64,000 bases of DNA. Source: Motacilla alba alba. Its lineage: Eukaryota > Chordata > Aves > Passeriformes > Motacillidae. A program made the position numbers and the translations under genes. The notes under the pieces were generated by a model, which searched no databases, was not told where the DNA came from, and worked only from the letters and a program-made list of their open reading frames with translations. Position 1 is the first letter of the stretch. Each line of letters opens with the position of its first letter. The DNA is taken from NCBI RefSeq assembly GCF_015832195.1, contig NC_052018.1, positions 55,985,666-56,049,665 of the forward strand, given 5' to 3'. Positions 41,201-54,800 of this stretch are shown piece by piece.

Positions 41201-44200
41201 TAAAAAAAAATTAAATATAAATCTATGGTCAAATCCTAGTTTTCTCAGTGAAATCTGGATTCAGAATAGCCATTCATGCCAGAAAGTACCTTTTGAAGTT
41301 TACATTAACATGGATATTTATTTATTTTCCCTCTGTAACAATGACAGTGGTTGAAATAAACTGTTTAATTCTAAATAGAAAACACATCTGCTGTTTCTGC
41401 ATTGTTTGTGGTTGCTGGAGGGGTGACAATTTAAACCAAGTAGCACACATGACATTTTAAGTGAGATGTTGTATGAGGATTTGCAGCTGCTGTACTTTCC
41501 TATTTTTTCTCGCCTGACGGCACTGCTCCCTTGCAGGGCCTGCAAACTTTTCCATGCCCAACACAGCTCTCAAAGGGAAAGTTTATGCACATCCTTACAT
41601 ACATGCATGCCTGCTTGCATAGATGTGATATTTTTGACATGCTTGTGTTCATCTCCTTTGGGGGCAAGAGTATTTTCTACATGGACTGGGATCTTGGAGG
41701 TGAGAGCATCACTGAGGGGCTCAGATTAGGCCAGACTTTGCTGATGACTAGGTGGTGAACAGGAACCTCAGAGGTCCAAAAGCAACCTGCAGTTAAGTCC
41801 TGATACCCTGGCAGTGGACAACTTGGCCCTCTTGGAGATCAGTGTGTTGGAAGGAGCCTGGGCAGGGAATTTTTTGGTGCTGGAGAATAACAAAGCAGGC
41901 ACTGAGCTGGCCCTGTTCTCTCTGACAACCTCCCCATTATCTCAAGGCTGCAGCACAGCATTGAACAAAGAGAAAGTGCCATGGGATTGGACTGAAGAAG
42001 GTAGTCAGAGTTTAGAAAGGCTGGCCCTGCTCCAGCCAGGGAAGCTGTGAGAATGGACAGAAGCCCTGGCTCCCCGCTAGCATTTCATCTTGCCTGTGGG
42101 GACTTTAGGGTGAGGTGTCATCTACTCTCCAGCACTACCAGTATGTGCTGGCTGACTGGCAGATTTAATTTGTGCCCAAGAAGCTCAGAAGTGTCAGCCC
42201 TAACCACAAAGCATGAATTGTACCTCTGAATGTCACGCTGCAGTCCCAACACCTAAACTATAGTTAATTCTTTTTTTTTTTAATCCCTATAGGGGTTTAG
42301 TGTCAAGGATGTAATGATCCTTTCAGGTTAATTAACTTGGGCCTAAATAAATGAAGGTTACATTTCTAAATACTTTTGATAATCTTTAAATTTTGCCTTT
42401 TCACTAGGCTGAGACAGTGAAACTCCCTTCACTCCCCTGTTCCCACACTGCTTTGTGTTTAATAAACCCCAGAGGTTTGACAGTGCAGCAGTGTGATCCA
42501 TTAACCATAAAAACAGTGTGGGCTGATATTTGACTCCTACATTACAGCTGAAGAGACTAAAATATTCCTGAATAGTATGAAAAGCTTAGGCAAGCACCTG
42601 AAGGAGGGCTGGAGCCCATGAGTTCCCAGTACACAGGCTCTTCTTCATTACTGCCATTTTTTTTCAGTCCAAAGAAGGGTGTTGGCATTTTCTTTTGCCA
42701 GATCTTAATAGAGAGGAGGCTTCCTCTTTCTCTGGAAAAATTCCTACTTTGGATCTGAACAGAAATTTATGACATTTTCTTTGCTGTTATGGGATATTGT
42801 GTTTATTCCTCCCTGTTGTCTCTCAGCAAAGCAAGAACTTCTCTTTGGGTCTTATGAAATGTCCTGAGTGGAGCAAATTATTTCCCTTGGGAGGAACGAG
42901 ATTACAACAAACTGCAAATATTAAAAAAATAAAATTCCCAGGGAGGAGGCTCAATATCAACCTCCAGGTCATCTTCCCCCACAGCCCTCTTGGCATCATA
43001 CAAACTGAACTTTGTCCTGCCCTAGTTACTAATGTGCCCAGTCCAGTCTTTAGAAGCAAAGCATAAACACACCCAGCCAAGTGTAATCTTAATATAAATG
43101 TGCTGCCTCTTCCTCTCGTTACACTTGTGAGAAATTGTTTGTGTTTTAAGAGGGAGGACAGGGAAATCAGTTCCCAGGTCAGGTCTCACTGTAGCCCTGC
43201 AGGCAGGGAGGACAGAGGCCAGCTCCAGTGCAGGAAATCTTCAAGCACTGAATTGCCACACGCTGACAGGGATGTACAGGCCCATGTGCTCTCACAGGGT
43301 CATGGCATGTTTGGGTTTTTTCATAACGCTGGCCCCCACACAGCAGCCACAGAGAACAAGGCCATGGTTTTCTTTCAGTTCAAGGAATCACTGGACTGCC
43401 AAAGAAACCACATAAGAGCTATTCCGCAGATGAACTCAAATAATGGCACAGCACTTGGGTGGCCATATTTATACTGGACTAGCCAGGAATGTCAGGATTT
43501 CAGCATTCACAAAAAATGCTCTTCTGGCACAAACTATCTCTGTCATTTCAGCTCCACTCCTCAGTCTCAAATGATCCATATTGTTAGGAGAGATTTAGTG
43601 TTTGGAGTAGCATGTGTTTCCCCTCTCCATAGGTTTTGGGAGTAAGGAAATGAATCCTGCCCAGCCGTTCTCTTCAGCAGTTCTGCTTTCCTCTAAGTAA
43701 GCAATGGCAAACATGAGATGGGAGAGAGATACATCTGAACTCATGCAATCTGTCACAGCACAGCATCTCCCAAGCACAGGCTTTTTACCCTTGGATCTGT
43801 CCCATCTCTGTCTGCACAGCCATATTTCAAGGATTTGTCACGGGTCACATCTGCCAGCAATCATGTGGAAGAAATATAGAAAACGAGCAGCGTGCATTAG
43901 CTCTGCTGTTTTCCTCCTGCAGCACTCCTGGGCTCTTGACAGACAGACAAACTCCCATGCTGAAGACAACCAGCCTAATCCCCACCCCATGGAAGCAGCT
44001 GGGGAGTCACCATGAACCTCAGCAGATATTGTCTCACAGGAGCAGGAACCTGTGAACCCCACTCACTCAGGAGGAGTTTAGGAGATGAGGCACAGCCTCA
44101 AAGGTCCCCAGGAACATCAGCCCAGCAAGGAGACTCTGAGCACTGCAGCGAGCAAGGCCACCATGAAAACCCACTCAGAAGTGCTGTCTAGGAAAAATAA

Positions 44201-47200
44201 TAGTGAATTTTGGACTTGTTCAGGATTCCTGGGCATTTTTCAGGTCAGGAGAAGTATATTTGGGCTCCCTCCTACCTTGTGCTTCAGAGCCCTAGGCCTC
44301 CTTTGCCATGCAAGAGCAGCTTGGCTGTACCAGTCCTCCCAGTGACGTCAACTACTCCCAGCAGTATCAGTTTAATTGCACTTGATTTATATGGCTCATT
44401 TACATTTAGGCACAAAATCTGGTGTACTTTGAAAGGCTCAGATTTAATGCATGTGTGCAGTCTACCTTCAGATCAGACATCTCCTGAGAGAAGCGTGTTC
44501 TTTTGTACTAGGTTTCTAGACCAGGAAATCCCAGGTAGGCATATAGATGCCCTGATTATGGTTAAAATGGACAAATAAGTAACTGCTGTAAATTAAAAGA
44601 GGATTGACATCAGCCCTTCAGAATAAGAGTATTCTTGTAGATCTTTTAATCTCAATGCCCTGTCAAATTGGACTGTTGTTCCACACTGCTTTTTCAGAAT
44701 TGTTCGATTTCTCTGTACTATGGGACAAAATAACTAAGGAAGATTTAAAAACAAAATAAAACAAAAACTACTTAACAATCTTGGATACTGGAGTACCAAA
44801 ATCAAGCAATTCCAAGTGAAGATTAATCTAATCGTTATAAGTAAAGTTTTACCATCACATAATACCAGCTCCATAAAATAGTACTGATGTTCCTTGTGAA
44901 AATTTAGCAGCTTTAGCCATATCTGGAAAAATTTCTCATTGCAAAGGTTTTTAAGTATTAGAGGACTTGGTAGGATCTCTTCTTTGTGAGATCAATAAAC
45001 AACCAAAGCCACCTGGTGTTGACACAAATATATTTTTAAACATGGAGGCCTAACACACAAAAACATCTCTTCAGCCAAGGCAGTGGGCCAAGTGTTTAAG
45101 ATACAAGATTTGCCAGAGTGCTTAGAGCTGAAATGGAACCAAGACCAGAGAAACGCTCAATCTCTTTGCAGTAGTTTAGTGTCTCTTCTACAGGTTTTGT
45201 CTCTTTTTTTTTTTCCCTTCTTTTTTGTTTTTTTTTGATTTGGTGAATTCAGTGCAGAAGAAAGACCTGCACATTTTCCATTTAACACTTTTCTCAAAAG
45301 AAGAAACTGTAGCTTAAAGTAAGCACCAAAGCTTATTAAAAGATTCATACCAAGGCATTATTTTCTTAATAGAAAATGTTCCATAGACATGCCATGAGCA
45401 AGAAATATTGAACCCAAATAATACAAACAAACAAAAAATCCTCAAAATCCTAGTGATGGGAAACTGATCCCACCTCTATTCAAGTTAGTGGTAGGTTTGC
45501 CAGGTGTTTCCAGGGAAATCTAGATTTTGTCTGCTTCATAAAGGGTCAGTCATGAACAAGAAAATACAATTAACTAAACCTCTGGGCATAAGGAATGACA
45601 AATGAAAATCAGGGAAATCCATAGACAGTTTAGTGTCATGTTTACAATTGTTATTCTGGAAACAGGGTTAGAATGGGAAGGCATACTGATTCAAGCCAGC
45701 TGCGATCACGAAAAGCCAGGGCTAAGCTCAGCAGTAACATCAGCCACCCAGCTGATAATTGACAATGGAATTTGTAATTTGTGTTTGCCCCTCTGAGGTG
45801 TCTTCTTCCAGTCAGTAACAGTATATTTGAGGAGCTGGTAGACAGAATATAGGGATACAAGCACTTTGCACAAATCATAAAGTCCTTTAAAAATCAATCC
45901 CTGAGAGCGTTGAATGGTTCTACATGTGACCCAGCCCCATGGGAGTCTTCACCTGCGCAGTTCAAGTTACTCCAAACAGATTTGTACCACTAGTAATCCA
46001 TGAGGTATGTGGTATGTGAAGCAGGAAAATTTTGAAATATTTGGGCTTCCGTTAAATCTCTGATAATATTTAGATTAAAACCCCTTTGAGGTATGGACAA
46101 TCTCCTACTCTATTTATGGAGAGCCTAGGAAAATCTGTGAGGGAGTGGAGAGAAGACTAAGGCAACTTCCCTGGGTCTGTTCCAATGAGAATTTCTATTT
46201 CTATTTCTACATCTGAAAATGGTGATACAGATTATAATGAAAAAAAAAAAAGTCTAGGACCAAAATTGGTTATCCGTGGGCCTTTTCCATATATAGGTTG
46301 GATACTAATATGACGTTTACCCCTCTGAGTAAAGAGGTATAAAATAGAGTGGCTGCGTAGCACCAGGATTATCCCCAGAAGCTTTTTTTTCCTAGGGCCC
46401 TGCAAATCTGAGACTAAGCCAGAAGTAGATGTTTCCTCTTTGCACTGGATACACAGTGCCAGTGAGAGCAGAGGAAGCCTAGGACCTTCTTTGTGCTGCT
46501 GCTCTGATGTGAGCAGATTTCCTGTTGTACTGCAGTTGTGTCCCAGGTAACTTGTTCAGTATTCAAGAAAACTTCAGCTTTCACCCTTGTTCTCCCTGGC
46601 TTGGTACTGTGAAAGTGGGTTGCTGCTCCATGTTGAAGAGAGTGGAAAGGCTTACAAATCCAGGCTTACAAATTCCCCCACACCTGCTGCTTTTGTCTCC
46701 TGAAGAAAGCCTTGCTGGAAAGGTGCAGCAGTGATTTGTAGCTCCAGACAAATGGGAGCTGAAGGCTTGCTAAGGAGCAGGCAGGGCTTCTTAGCCCTCA
46801 GTGTTTGCTTAATTCAGAGGGTTCCAAGAATTACTCCAATTAATCCAAATGTTTGCAATTTCTTTTTACCCTAGTAAAAAGACATGTTCCTTGAGAAACA
46901 TGTCTTCTTCTGTGCCAGCAGTATGGAAATACACTTTTCGAAGTCACATCAGTTGTTCTAGAGATTTCATAATTGTCACAGAAGTGGTAATCCTTTCTCT
47001 TACAGGTACATTACACTACAGAGACTGTAGAGCCAGTCAGACTGAAAGGGTGCATGCAGTTGTTTGGACATTATTTGCATAGATGTGTGTATGCAATTGG
47101 TTAGATCCATGCTCCCAGATCTAGGCACTAGGCAAAACTCCCAACTGTGGCGTTAGCTACCCATCCTTTTTTTGCCTGATCTGAATTATGTCCTGGAAAA

Positions 47201-48082
47201 AATCTGGAAAATTCCTTTGCACCAAGGTATTTTCTCTGATAACTTCAGAAATTTTACTCAGCAATATACACTTCCAGTCAATGGAAGTCATTTGCTCCGG
47301 AGTGGATGAAGCTGCCAGAAACAAACAATGACACATGAAGCTCCAAGAGAAGACTTTTAATTCTAATAGAACATGTCCAGGAAATACCAATCAATTCATA
47401 TAGTAACTGATCATCTTCACCCTTAAAAACTCAAGCTAACAGCTGCGCACTGTCTCTTCTTCCAGAAATTACTCCAGATCCCTTTTGACCTGGTGTATAC
47501 TATTCACTTCTATTGTAGATTTTGGCAGTTTGCTTCATACTTTTAATTATACCCTCTGAGCAATGAAAGTCATCCTGAATAGTTTACAGCCTGTGCCTCA
47601 TCTGCAAGCTGTAACCTCTTTCTTTGGAATTAGCAACAAGTCACACAAAACTTTTATTTGAAACAACCCATTCCTTTCCTGGTGTATACTGGACTGTATT
47701 TCCTGCAAATTCCTATCCATTCCAGCTGCATTAGAACTTGTCTCCATTCACTTGAACCCAGTGCAGATATTTACTCCATGGATCCTGGATTTTTAAAGCC
47801 TGAAAAGCAACTGTATTGTCTAACCTAGCTTACTGTAAAATTAAGGTGTTAAAATTTCATATAGCTATTTGCAACGTGAGCCTTAACACCTTGCACTGAC
47901 TAGAAAGCATATTCTTCAATTTTCACTAAAAGTTAGTATGAAATACAGTCATTATTGCATTCCTCATCTTCCATATTCCTTATACAGGCCTGTACATGAC
48001 TCCACAAGGTATTAGGCATTGAAGAATCACATCAGAATTGTCGAAGGGCTGTAATCTTTCCTCACCAGTTTTCACGTATCCC
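35212..48082. other. Intergenic sequence, no gene recognised
   Basis: Long gene-free stretch. It has a CA dinucleotide run followed by poly(A) at 37940-37968, T-rich runs near 38406 and 45208-45236, and AT-rich unique blocks at 38090-38340 and 42260-42400 that look like possible conserved noncoding elements. The longest frame (181 codons, 43100-43645) has no recognisable domain. Confidence 0.55.
37940..37968 (+). repeat. CA dinucleotide repeat followed by poly(A)
   Basis: Eight CA units are followed by a run of about 13 A, in otherwise unremarkable intergenic DNA. Confidence 0.85.
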
Positions 48083-48818
48083 TAGAGCACCGCAACAACC
48101 CGTTGCAATGCTACAGTCTGGGACAGAGTGTCTGGAAAGCTGCCTGGGGCAGGAGGGGGTGCTGTCAACAGCTGGCTGAACACGAGCCATCAGTGTGCCC
48201 AGGTGGCCAAGAAGGACAATGCCATCTTGGCCTGTATCAGCAAGAGCGGGGCAGCAGGACCATGGCCACGATTGTCCCCTGTACTTGGCACTGGTGAGAC
48301 CACACCTTGAATCCTGTGTTCAGTTTTGAGGCCTTCACTTCAAGAAAGACATCAAGGTGAGAGACCACGTCCAGAGAAGGGCAACAGGGCTGGCAAAGGG
48401 TCTGGAACAAAAATCTTACAAATCAGGAGTGGCTGAAGGAGGTGGAGTGTTTAACTTAGAGAAAGGAAGCTCAGGGAAGACCTTACTGTTCTCTAGAACT
48501 GACTGACAGGAGGTTGTGATGTGGGGGTCAGTCTGTTCTCCCAAGCAATGAGCCACAGGACAAGAAGAATTGGCCACAAGTTGCAACAAGGGAGGTTTAT
48601 ATTAGATACAAGAAAAAAGTCATTCACTGAAAGAGTCGGAACTTGTTGCCCAGGGAAGTGGTTGAGTCACCAGCCTTGAAGGAATTTAAGAGATTTGCAG
48701 ATGTGGCTCTTCAGGACATGGTATAGTGATAGGCTTGGCACTGCTGTGTAAATGTTTGGGTTTGATGATCTTGAAGGTCTTTTCCAGCCTCAATTACTTC
48801 AAGTTTCTGTGATTCTAT
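48083..48818 (+). mobile_element. CR1 non-LTR retrotransposon, 5'-truncated copy
   Basis: About 740 bp matching the 3' part of avian CR1: CAACCCGTTGCAATGCTACA, AGTGTGCCCAGGTGGCCAAG, TGTGTTCAGTTTTGAGGCC, GTCCAGAGAAGGGCAACAGG, GCCCAGGGAAGTGGTTGAGT, GATGATCTTGAAGGTCTTTT and the terminal TGTGATTCTATAC. This covers the C-terminal end of the reverse-transcriptase ORF and the short 3'UTR. The frame is broken by several indels and stops, so it is inactive. It is the largest transposon copy in the window, in the same orientation as EYA4. Confidence 0.92.
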
Positions 48819-51800
48819 ACATAATGCTCTAATTTTCTCTTGCTTCAGGTTTCAGCAGAGTTTCACTGCAATCTGTATATACTCTGGAATAGAAAATTAA
48901 ATTGATTCATGGAAAATATTATGATACTCTTAATGCAGTTGGAAGGGATCTTGCTAAACCCATTTTCAATTAAAAAATCTTTTAGATAGAGGTTTTTTGG
49001 GGTTTTTTAGTGATTTGGTTATTATTGCTGTTTATTGATAAAAATACTAATCTTCAGATGGGAGAGAAGATTCATCTATTTGGAGTGAAAAAAATTCTAA
49101 AATGGTCCCAAAAATGTGAAAAAGATATATTGGAGTTGCTTTTGAAGAGGAGTTTTATATCTTTCATCTGAGACCTTGCACTGCAGACAGTATCTGCAAG
49201 GGTGGCAGCCTCAGATGCTCAGGCTGATGTTACAGACTTAATGAGAAATTTCAGATTGGCTTTTGAAAAGCTATCTCACTTTGAGATACCTGTTCCTAGA
49301 AAGCAGAGACAGTTTATGTTGACAATAGAACAGAAACACAAGAATGATCACTCCCTGTTCTGTATTTAGATCACAGTTTTAGATCACAAGTACCTTGTCT
49401 GAATGTGAGAAATGAGGTAAACAATCAAAAGCAAGTTCTTGTGCTATTCGGTATTTTTGTAATATTTGCTGTAGAATTAGAATATAAAATATTCTTTATC
49501 CTTCTCCATCTTCCACTCCTGCATTTTATTTCCTACTTTGCCTAAACTTGAAAGCTTAGATAGCTGTTTAATTTTAGGTTTGATTTTAGAAGCTGCTTTA
49601 ATTTCAAATAATTTTCAGTGCTTTAGAAAGTTCTCTCAATAAATTGGAACTTTGGAGATTATCTCCTGCACAATTTAATAAACAAAACCATGGCATAAAG
49701 AAGTTGCTTAAATTTGCAAGAGAAGTACATACACCATTCCAGCTGAGGGACCCAGAGGGCTTGTTGTTATGATCAAGTGGGTGAATTGCACAAGTTATTT
49801 CCATATCTAAACGTTGAGCTTGCTCTAATTTATTTAGGAACTTGGAGCAAGTAGGCAGCATTTTTGTTTTAATTGAGGTATAACAATCTATAAAAATGTC
49901 CATCCAGAGCCATAGAAATATGATGTAGGAATGGCTTAGTCATGCAATATTAGAACATTTTCTTCCCTGGAGGTAGTATCAATATAATCTCTCATAAGGA
50001 TTCTTTAGAATGATCATTTGCAATTCTGTTAATTTTTTTCTTCATTTCTGGTATTGATATGAACTGGTGTCCCCCAGATTATTTTGTGATTAAAAGAGAA
50101 ATGTAAAGAATCATAGTATTGAATTATTATAGACTGACTCTTGCCCTCTATCCTGCTTGTTGTAAGCTCTGTTATGCAATTGAGTGTAGTGACATAAATA
50201 GGATATAGGCTCTCTTTATCTTTTTGGAAGAAGTTATAGTGTATTCAAAAGATTTTTGGTATGTGAGTTACTTTATCTTCATTATAAAAACAACTTGGAT
50301 GTGGGCTCTGGGGGAATTTATAGTTTCGCCACGACACAATTAAATTACAAATGTCTCATTAGAGACTGCCAGTGTACCTCAGATAACGACTCTAAAGTAT
50401 TCATCTTAAAGCTCTTTTCCAGATTGTTTTTCTTTTGAACTCATTGTACTTTAGGATTGTACTAACTTTTATGAATATGTTTTTAAGAGACATTGTCCTT
50501 TAGGGCACACCATAAATATTGGTGTGCTTGGAAGAAAAGTTGTTAAGAGTCCAGAGAGCAGAATAAGGGGAGAGGCTGCAAAAGGGAAGCATAAAACTAA
50601 TCAAAGTAGCTAAGCCCAGTTATGAAAACTTTTGTCAAGTACATGGTCAAGAAATAGTAGTCTTGAACTCACAGATACTTTATCTACTGCAAACTGCAGT
50701 TATATCACAATTTCAGAAGATGAAACAACTAGAACAAGAGAATATACTTGCTGTGATTCACTTCACAAAGGAAGTTTGAAACCAGTTATTTCCAATACTG
50801 ACCAAGTTTTACAAAGTAGACCCTTCAGTGAATGTTTTCTTATATTTTTTGATTTTTTTTTTTGGCACCAATAACACACTTGATTACTTAAAAAGTAAAT
50901 ATTAATGAATTGGAAATTAACTCTTTTCTCCAAACTCTGACATTAGGTAATGAATCTAAACATCTAACAGAATAGACTTAGATTACTTATTGGTTTGGGT
51001 TGTTTGTTTTGGGTTTTTTTCCTAGCTCTTAGAAAATATCACAAAGCTGTATTATTCTGTCTTTCACGTATTCCAGGAAATGGATAAATCAGAACAATGC
51101 ATCCTTTGTATGAGAGCTCAAGAAAGAATTTCTGATCCTCTTCAAATGAAACATTGCTTTTACAAAAACTGAGGGTTTGTTTGTAAAGAATAAACTACTG
51201 TTTAACCTTAAGTAGAGATAACCTACTTAAATTTAGTTCCCTTCAATGACTGCACTGGTGAGAGAAGACACCCATCATCCTGCTGCTTTCCCTTAATGTG
51301 TCTGTCTGAAGGGAACATAGCACATCATTTGCATAGAAAGGAAGAAATTAGCTCTAGGTTCTCTGGAGTGGAAGAGGTTCTTTATGTCTTAATACCTCTG
51401 TTCCCTTCCTCCTGACATCAAGGAATTGAGCCCAGAGCAGTATACTTCTCAGAACTCTCAGAAAGAAAATCCAGCAGTCAGCAAGCGTGTAAAAGAGCCT
51501 TCTCTCTCAGACTTCAAACAGGTGATTCCTCTATTTTTGTTATGGTCTCATGAACTACAAACCAAGTGCTTGGCTCTTCTGCTTCCGTATTTCTCCCTTA
51601 AACTGGATGATACCATGCACACTTGACAGTCTATGTCATCAGCCATTTCTTGAAACAGTAATAAATGAATATAAGAAGCACTATGAGTTAAAAAACCCCA
51701 AAAAAACCAAAAAACAAACAACAAACAAACAAAACCAAAACAAACAAACAAACCCAAAAAAAAACCCCAAAAAACCACCAAAAATACACCACCTGCCAGG

Positions 51801-54800
51801 TTCATACAGCTGTTAAGGTTATGATGTCTTAATTCTGTTTGAAATTTTCCATGAGTTCATACACTGCTCAGAGTTCACATGCTGGAAATTTTAGCAAAAT
51901 TTTCTACTGTTAACTCAGGTATCAATTATTTCCTGAAGATGAATAATGTGAAAGAACAGGCACTGCTTTTTGCAGCAGTTTATGACTTCTGGTCTTCATC
52001 CATCCTTTTTTGTTTCCAGGAACACAACAGGACACAAATGTTCAACCAATGTAAAAGGAAAGAGCGTCAGCACTTTCAAACTTATTCAGAGAGTACAGAT
52101 ATGAAAATAGAAAGTCAAAATACAGATATGTATGTGTGTGGAGGCAGGGAATGATTCAAGAATACCTAATACACAGCACTCCATTATCTAGTAACTGTTA
52201 ATATTTGGTGCACTCTTAACCCACACGGCTGTGGAGAAGAGCTGACACATACAACCAGTTAAATCTCAGAAATCAGCAGGCAAAAAGAAGGAAATAAAGG
52301 TACTCCAGCCTGACATACAAGTGCTAGAAGCCAGCAGCACTGTACTGCTATCTCTTAAAAAAAAGATAGCTTTTGCTACTCCCCTACATTTAGTAATTCC
52401 AAGAGAGGTTGCATCTGCTATATCAGATTGTGGCTAGCAGTGACAAGAGTGATATAGCAGCAGGCTTTATTAAGGACTTTAGGAATGTTTAAAAGTGTGT
52501 TAAGTAGGCCAAAAATGCATTTAAAATATTCCAAAGGCAAGCTAAGAGAAATGGTCTTTTGGACACTTTAGAGCAGATTCTCCAGAGAGCTCAGTATCTA
52601 ACAGCTCCTTCTTAGGCACTTAGTGGCAAGGCTGGGCTTTCCAGAGTATTAAGCTCCACAGCCTGATCATGGGATTAGGAGCCCTGCCCAGCTAGAAGCA
52701 GGATTTTCATTTTTCAGCCCTCGATTTCTTTTCAAGTCCAAATTGAAATCTCAGGGAAATATTTTTCAATTACTTGTTTTATTAAGAAAATTTAAAAAAC
52801 CCCCTGTGTTTCCTGGAAGTCTGGCAGGACTCACACTGTAATTGTAGACAGATAACGTCCCTGCAGATCAGGTTTTGCACTGTACAGTAAAACTATACGA
52901 GGTGAGAGTTACCTGTACTACCTGGCAGTAGCATGGCAGTATGATTAGGTATTGTAATATTGTATTTAAATATTCAGGCACAAGTAACAATCTTTCCTTT
53001 ACATTTAAGTAAGGGAAAGATTTATACAGCTATAAGTGAAACCATTCTTCTGGAATAAATACGATTCTAAAGTTTAGAAATCCTCAGGCTATTTTCTAAA
53101 CAAAGATGTGGGAAACTATTACTGTTTATATTAAATATTCCCATGTGGATCTTTTGGTCCTTGTGGAATATGAATGGCAATCTCTTGTAAAATCCCTACT
53201 GCAGCTGTCAACACTTTTTATATGAGGCATCCCAGACACAGAGAGGAGTGGAGCATGTATGTGTGTGGGACATACCTGTTTCCCTAAGAATTCCTCACCC
53301 CCTGGTGGCAGATAGGTTTTCTGAGGCTACACAGATATCAGAGCAAAGTCACTAAAGTGATTTTTCAAAGGGGAGGAGATGATGACGCTTCCTTATTACC
53401 AGCTTTTTGAAACAGGAGAACTACTCCTGATTTAGAGAAGAAATTGAGGCTAAAAGGTTTGCCCTGAACCGCAGAGTGCCTCTTCATTCTCACAAGCCCC
53501 ATCTTCTACAGTCAGAGCACACACTTACCAGCTTCACCTTGAACCTTCCCATTTTATCTGCTGCCTTAGTGTAAACCAGGCCCAGAAACCACCTTCTTCT
53601 TTGAAGCCTAAACTAATTCCTGGACTGTTTATAACTATTTCTGCTTGTGACAATATTTTTCATCTCTTTAAACTTCTCCTCTTCTTAGTATTTCTCCTCT
53701 TCCTTCTTAGTGTATTTGTGTAAAGTAACCTCCTCCTCCCTTAGGTTTCATTGGGTTGCTGCCCCTTGCCAAGCTCTTCTGGTCTCTTCTTCTAGGACAG
53801 CCCAGTGGGCCCTTTGGTAGGGCTGTTCAGTGAGCTCTTAATCACTCCATGAGCTCTTCTCTGCTCTTACTCCCACATGTGGGTCTACTCACAGATAGTG
53901 AAAAAAAAAGTTCAAAGTACACCAAAGAATCTCCTCACACTACCTTGGAGAAGGCCAGTCCGTACCAGAAAATGATAAACTACAAGTTTGCCTTCTCATG
54001 GTCAAGAATTCTTTACAATTTCCACAGTATTTTTTCATTCTTCTATTATTTCCAGATGATGAGATCTAACTTTATAGTTTATAGCACTTATACAATTAAG
54101 TGAGAGGTGAATCAGGGCCAGGTTGTTTGCCAAAAAACAAGTAAAACTCAAACACTTCATTTCACTGTTTATTTTCACACTCCTCTTGAAGAAATATCTA
54201 GGTCAGCTACACCAAGCTTTGACTTCAGCATGCCTTGTATAAGACTTAAGCTATCTTTTTTATACCCTTTTGGATGAATTCTCCAGATATATTTGTAGCC
54301 CAAAGTATACTAACTGGTGAGAATTAAAATAAAAAATCAAGGTTAAAAGTTCTCTGTTGTTTCTGTATAGAGAAACATGAAGTACTACTTATATTGTGTG
54401 TATCTGATATTATTATTTTATGTCTACACAAAGAGATGTTCTTATTCTATAGGAATTGATGTTCCTTGGAAATCAATGGCAAAATTCTGCTGAGTTCAGT
54501 AGACCAAGATTCCTTCCAGAGTCTGATTTACTAGTTCTCTGCATGAGTTGTATGCCAGGGTAGCTTTGCTGAAATCACTGGAATTCCCTTGGCATGAAAG
54601 CAGTGAAGTAAGAAACAATCTGAGTACTGAGAATTGCAATGATTTTTACTGGAATAAAAGGATTAAAATTGAGGGATGACAGTTTTGGTAAACCTCAGCT
54701 AACTGAGATATTGTGAACTGGCTTGTTAGACAGTCGCACACTGCTATAAAAGCCAAATATAAATACATTTCACGTATTCATACCATTTTATAAAACTGGA

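Noticed and set aside
43100..43645. 181-codon frame as a possible gene
   Set aside because: No recognisable domain, no splice context, no CpG island nearby and ordinary base composition; consistent with a chance frame in a 64-kb window.
51548..51816. Frames on both strands through the A-rich repeat
   Set aside because: Artefacts of the CAAA/CCCCAAAA simple repeat.
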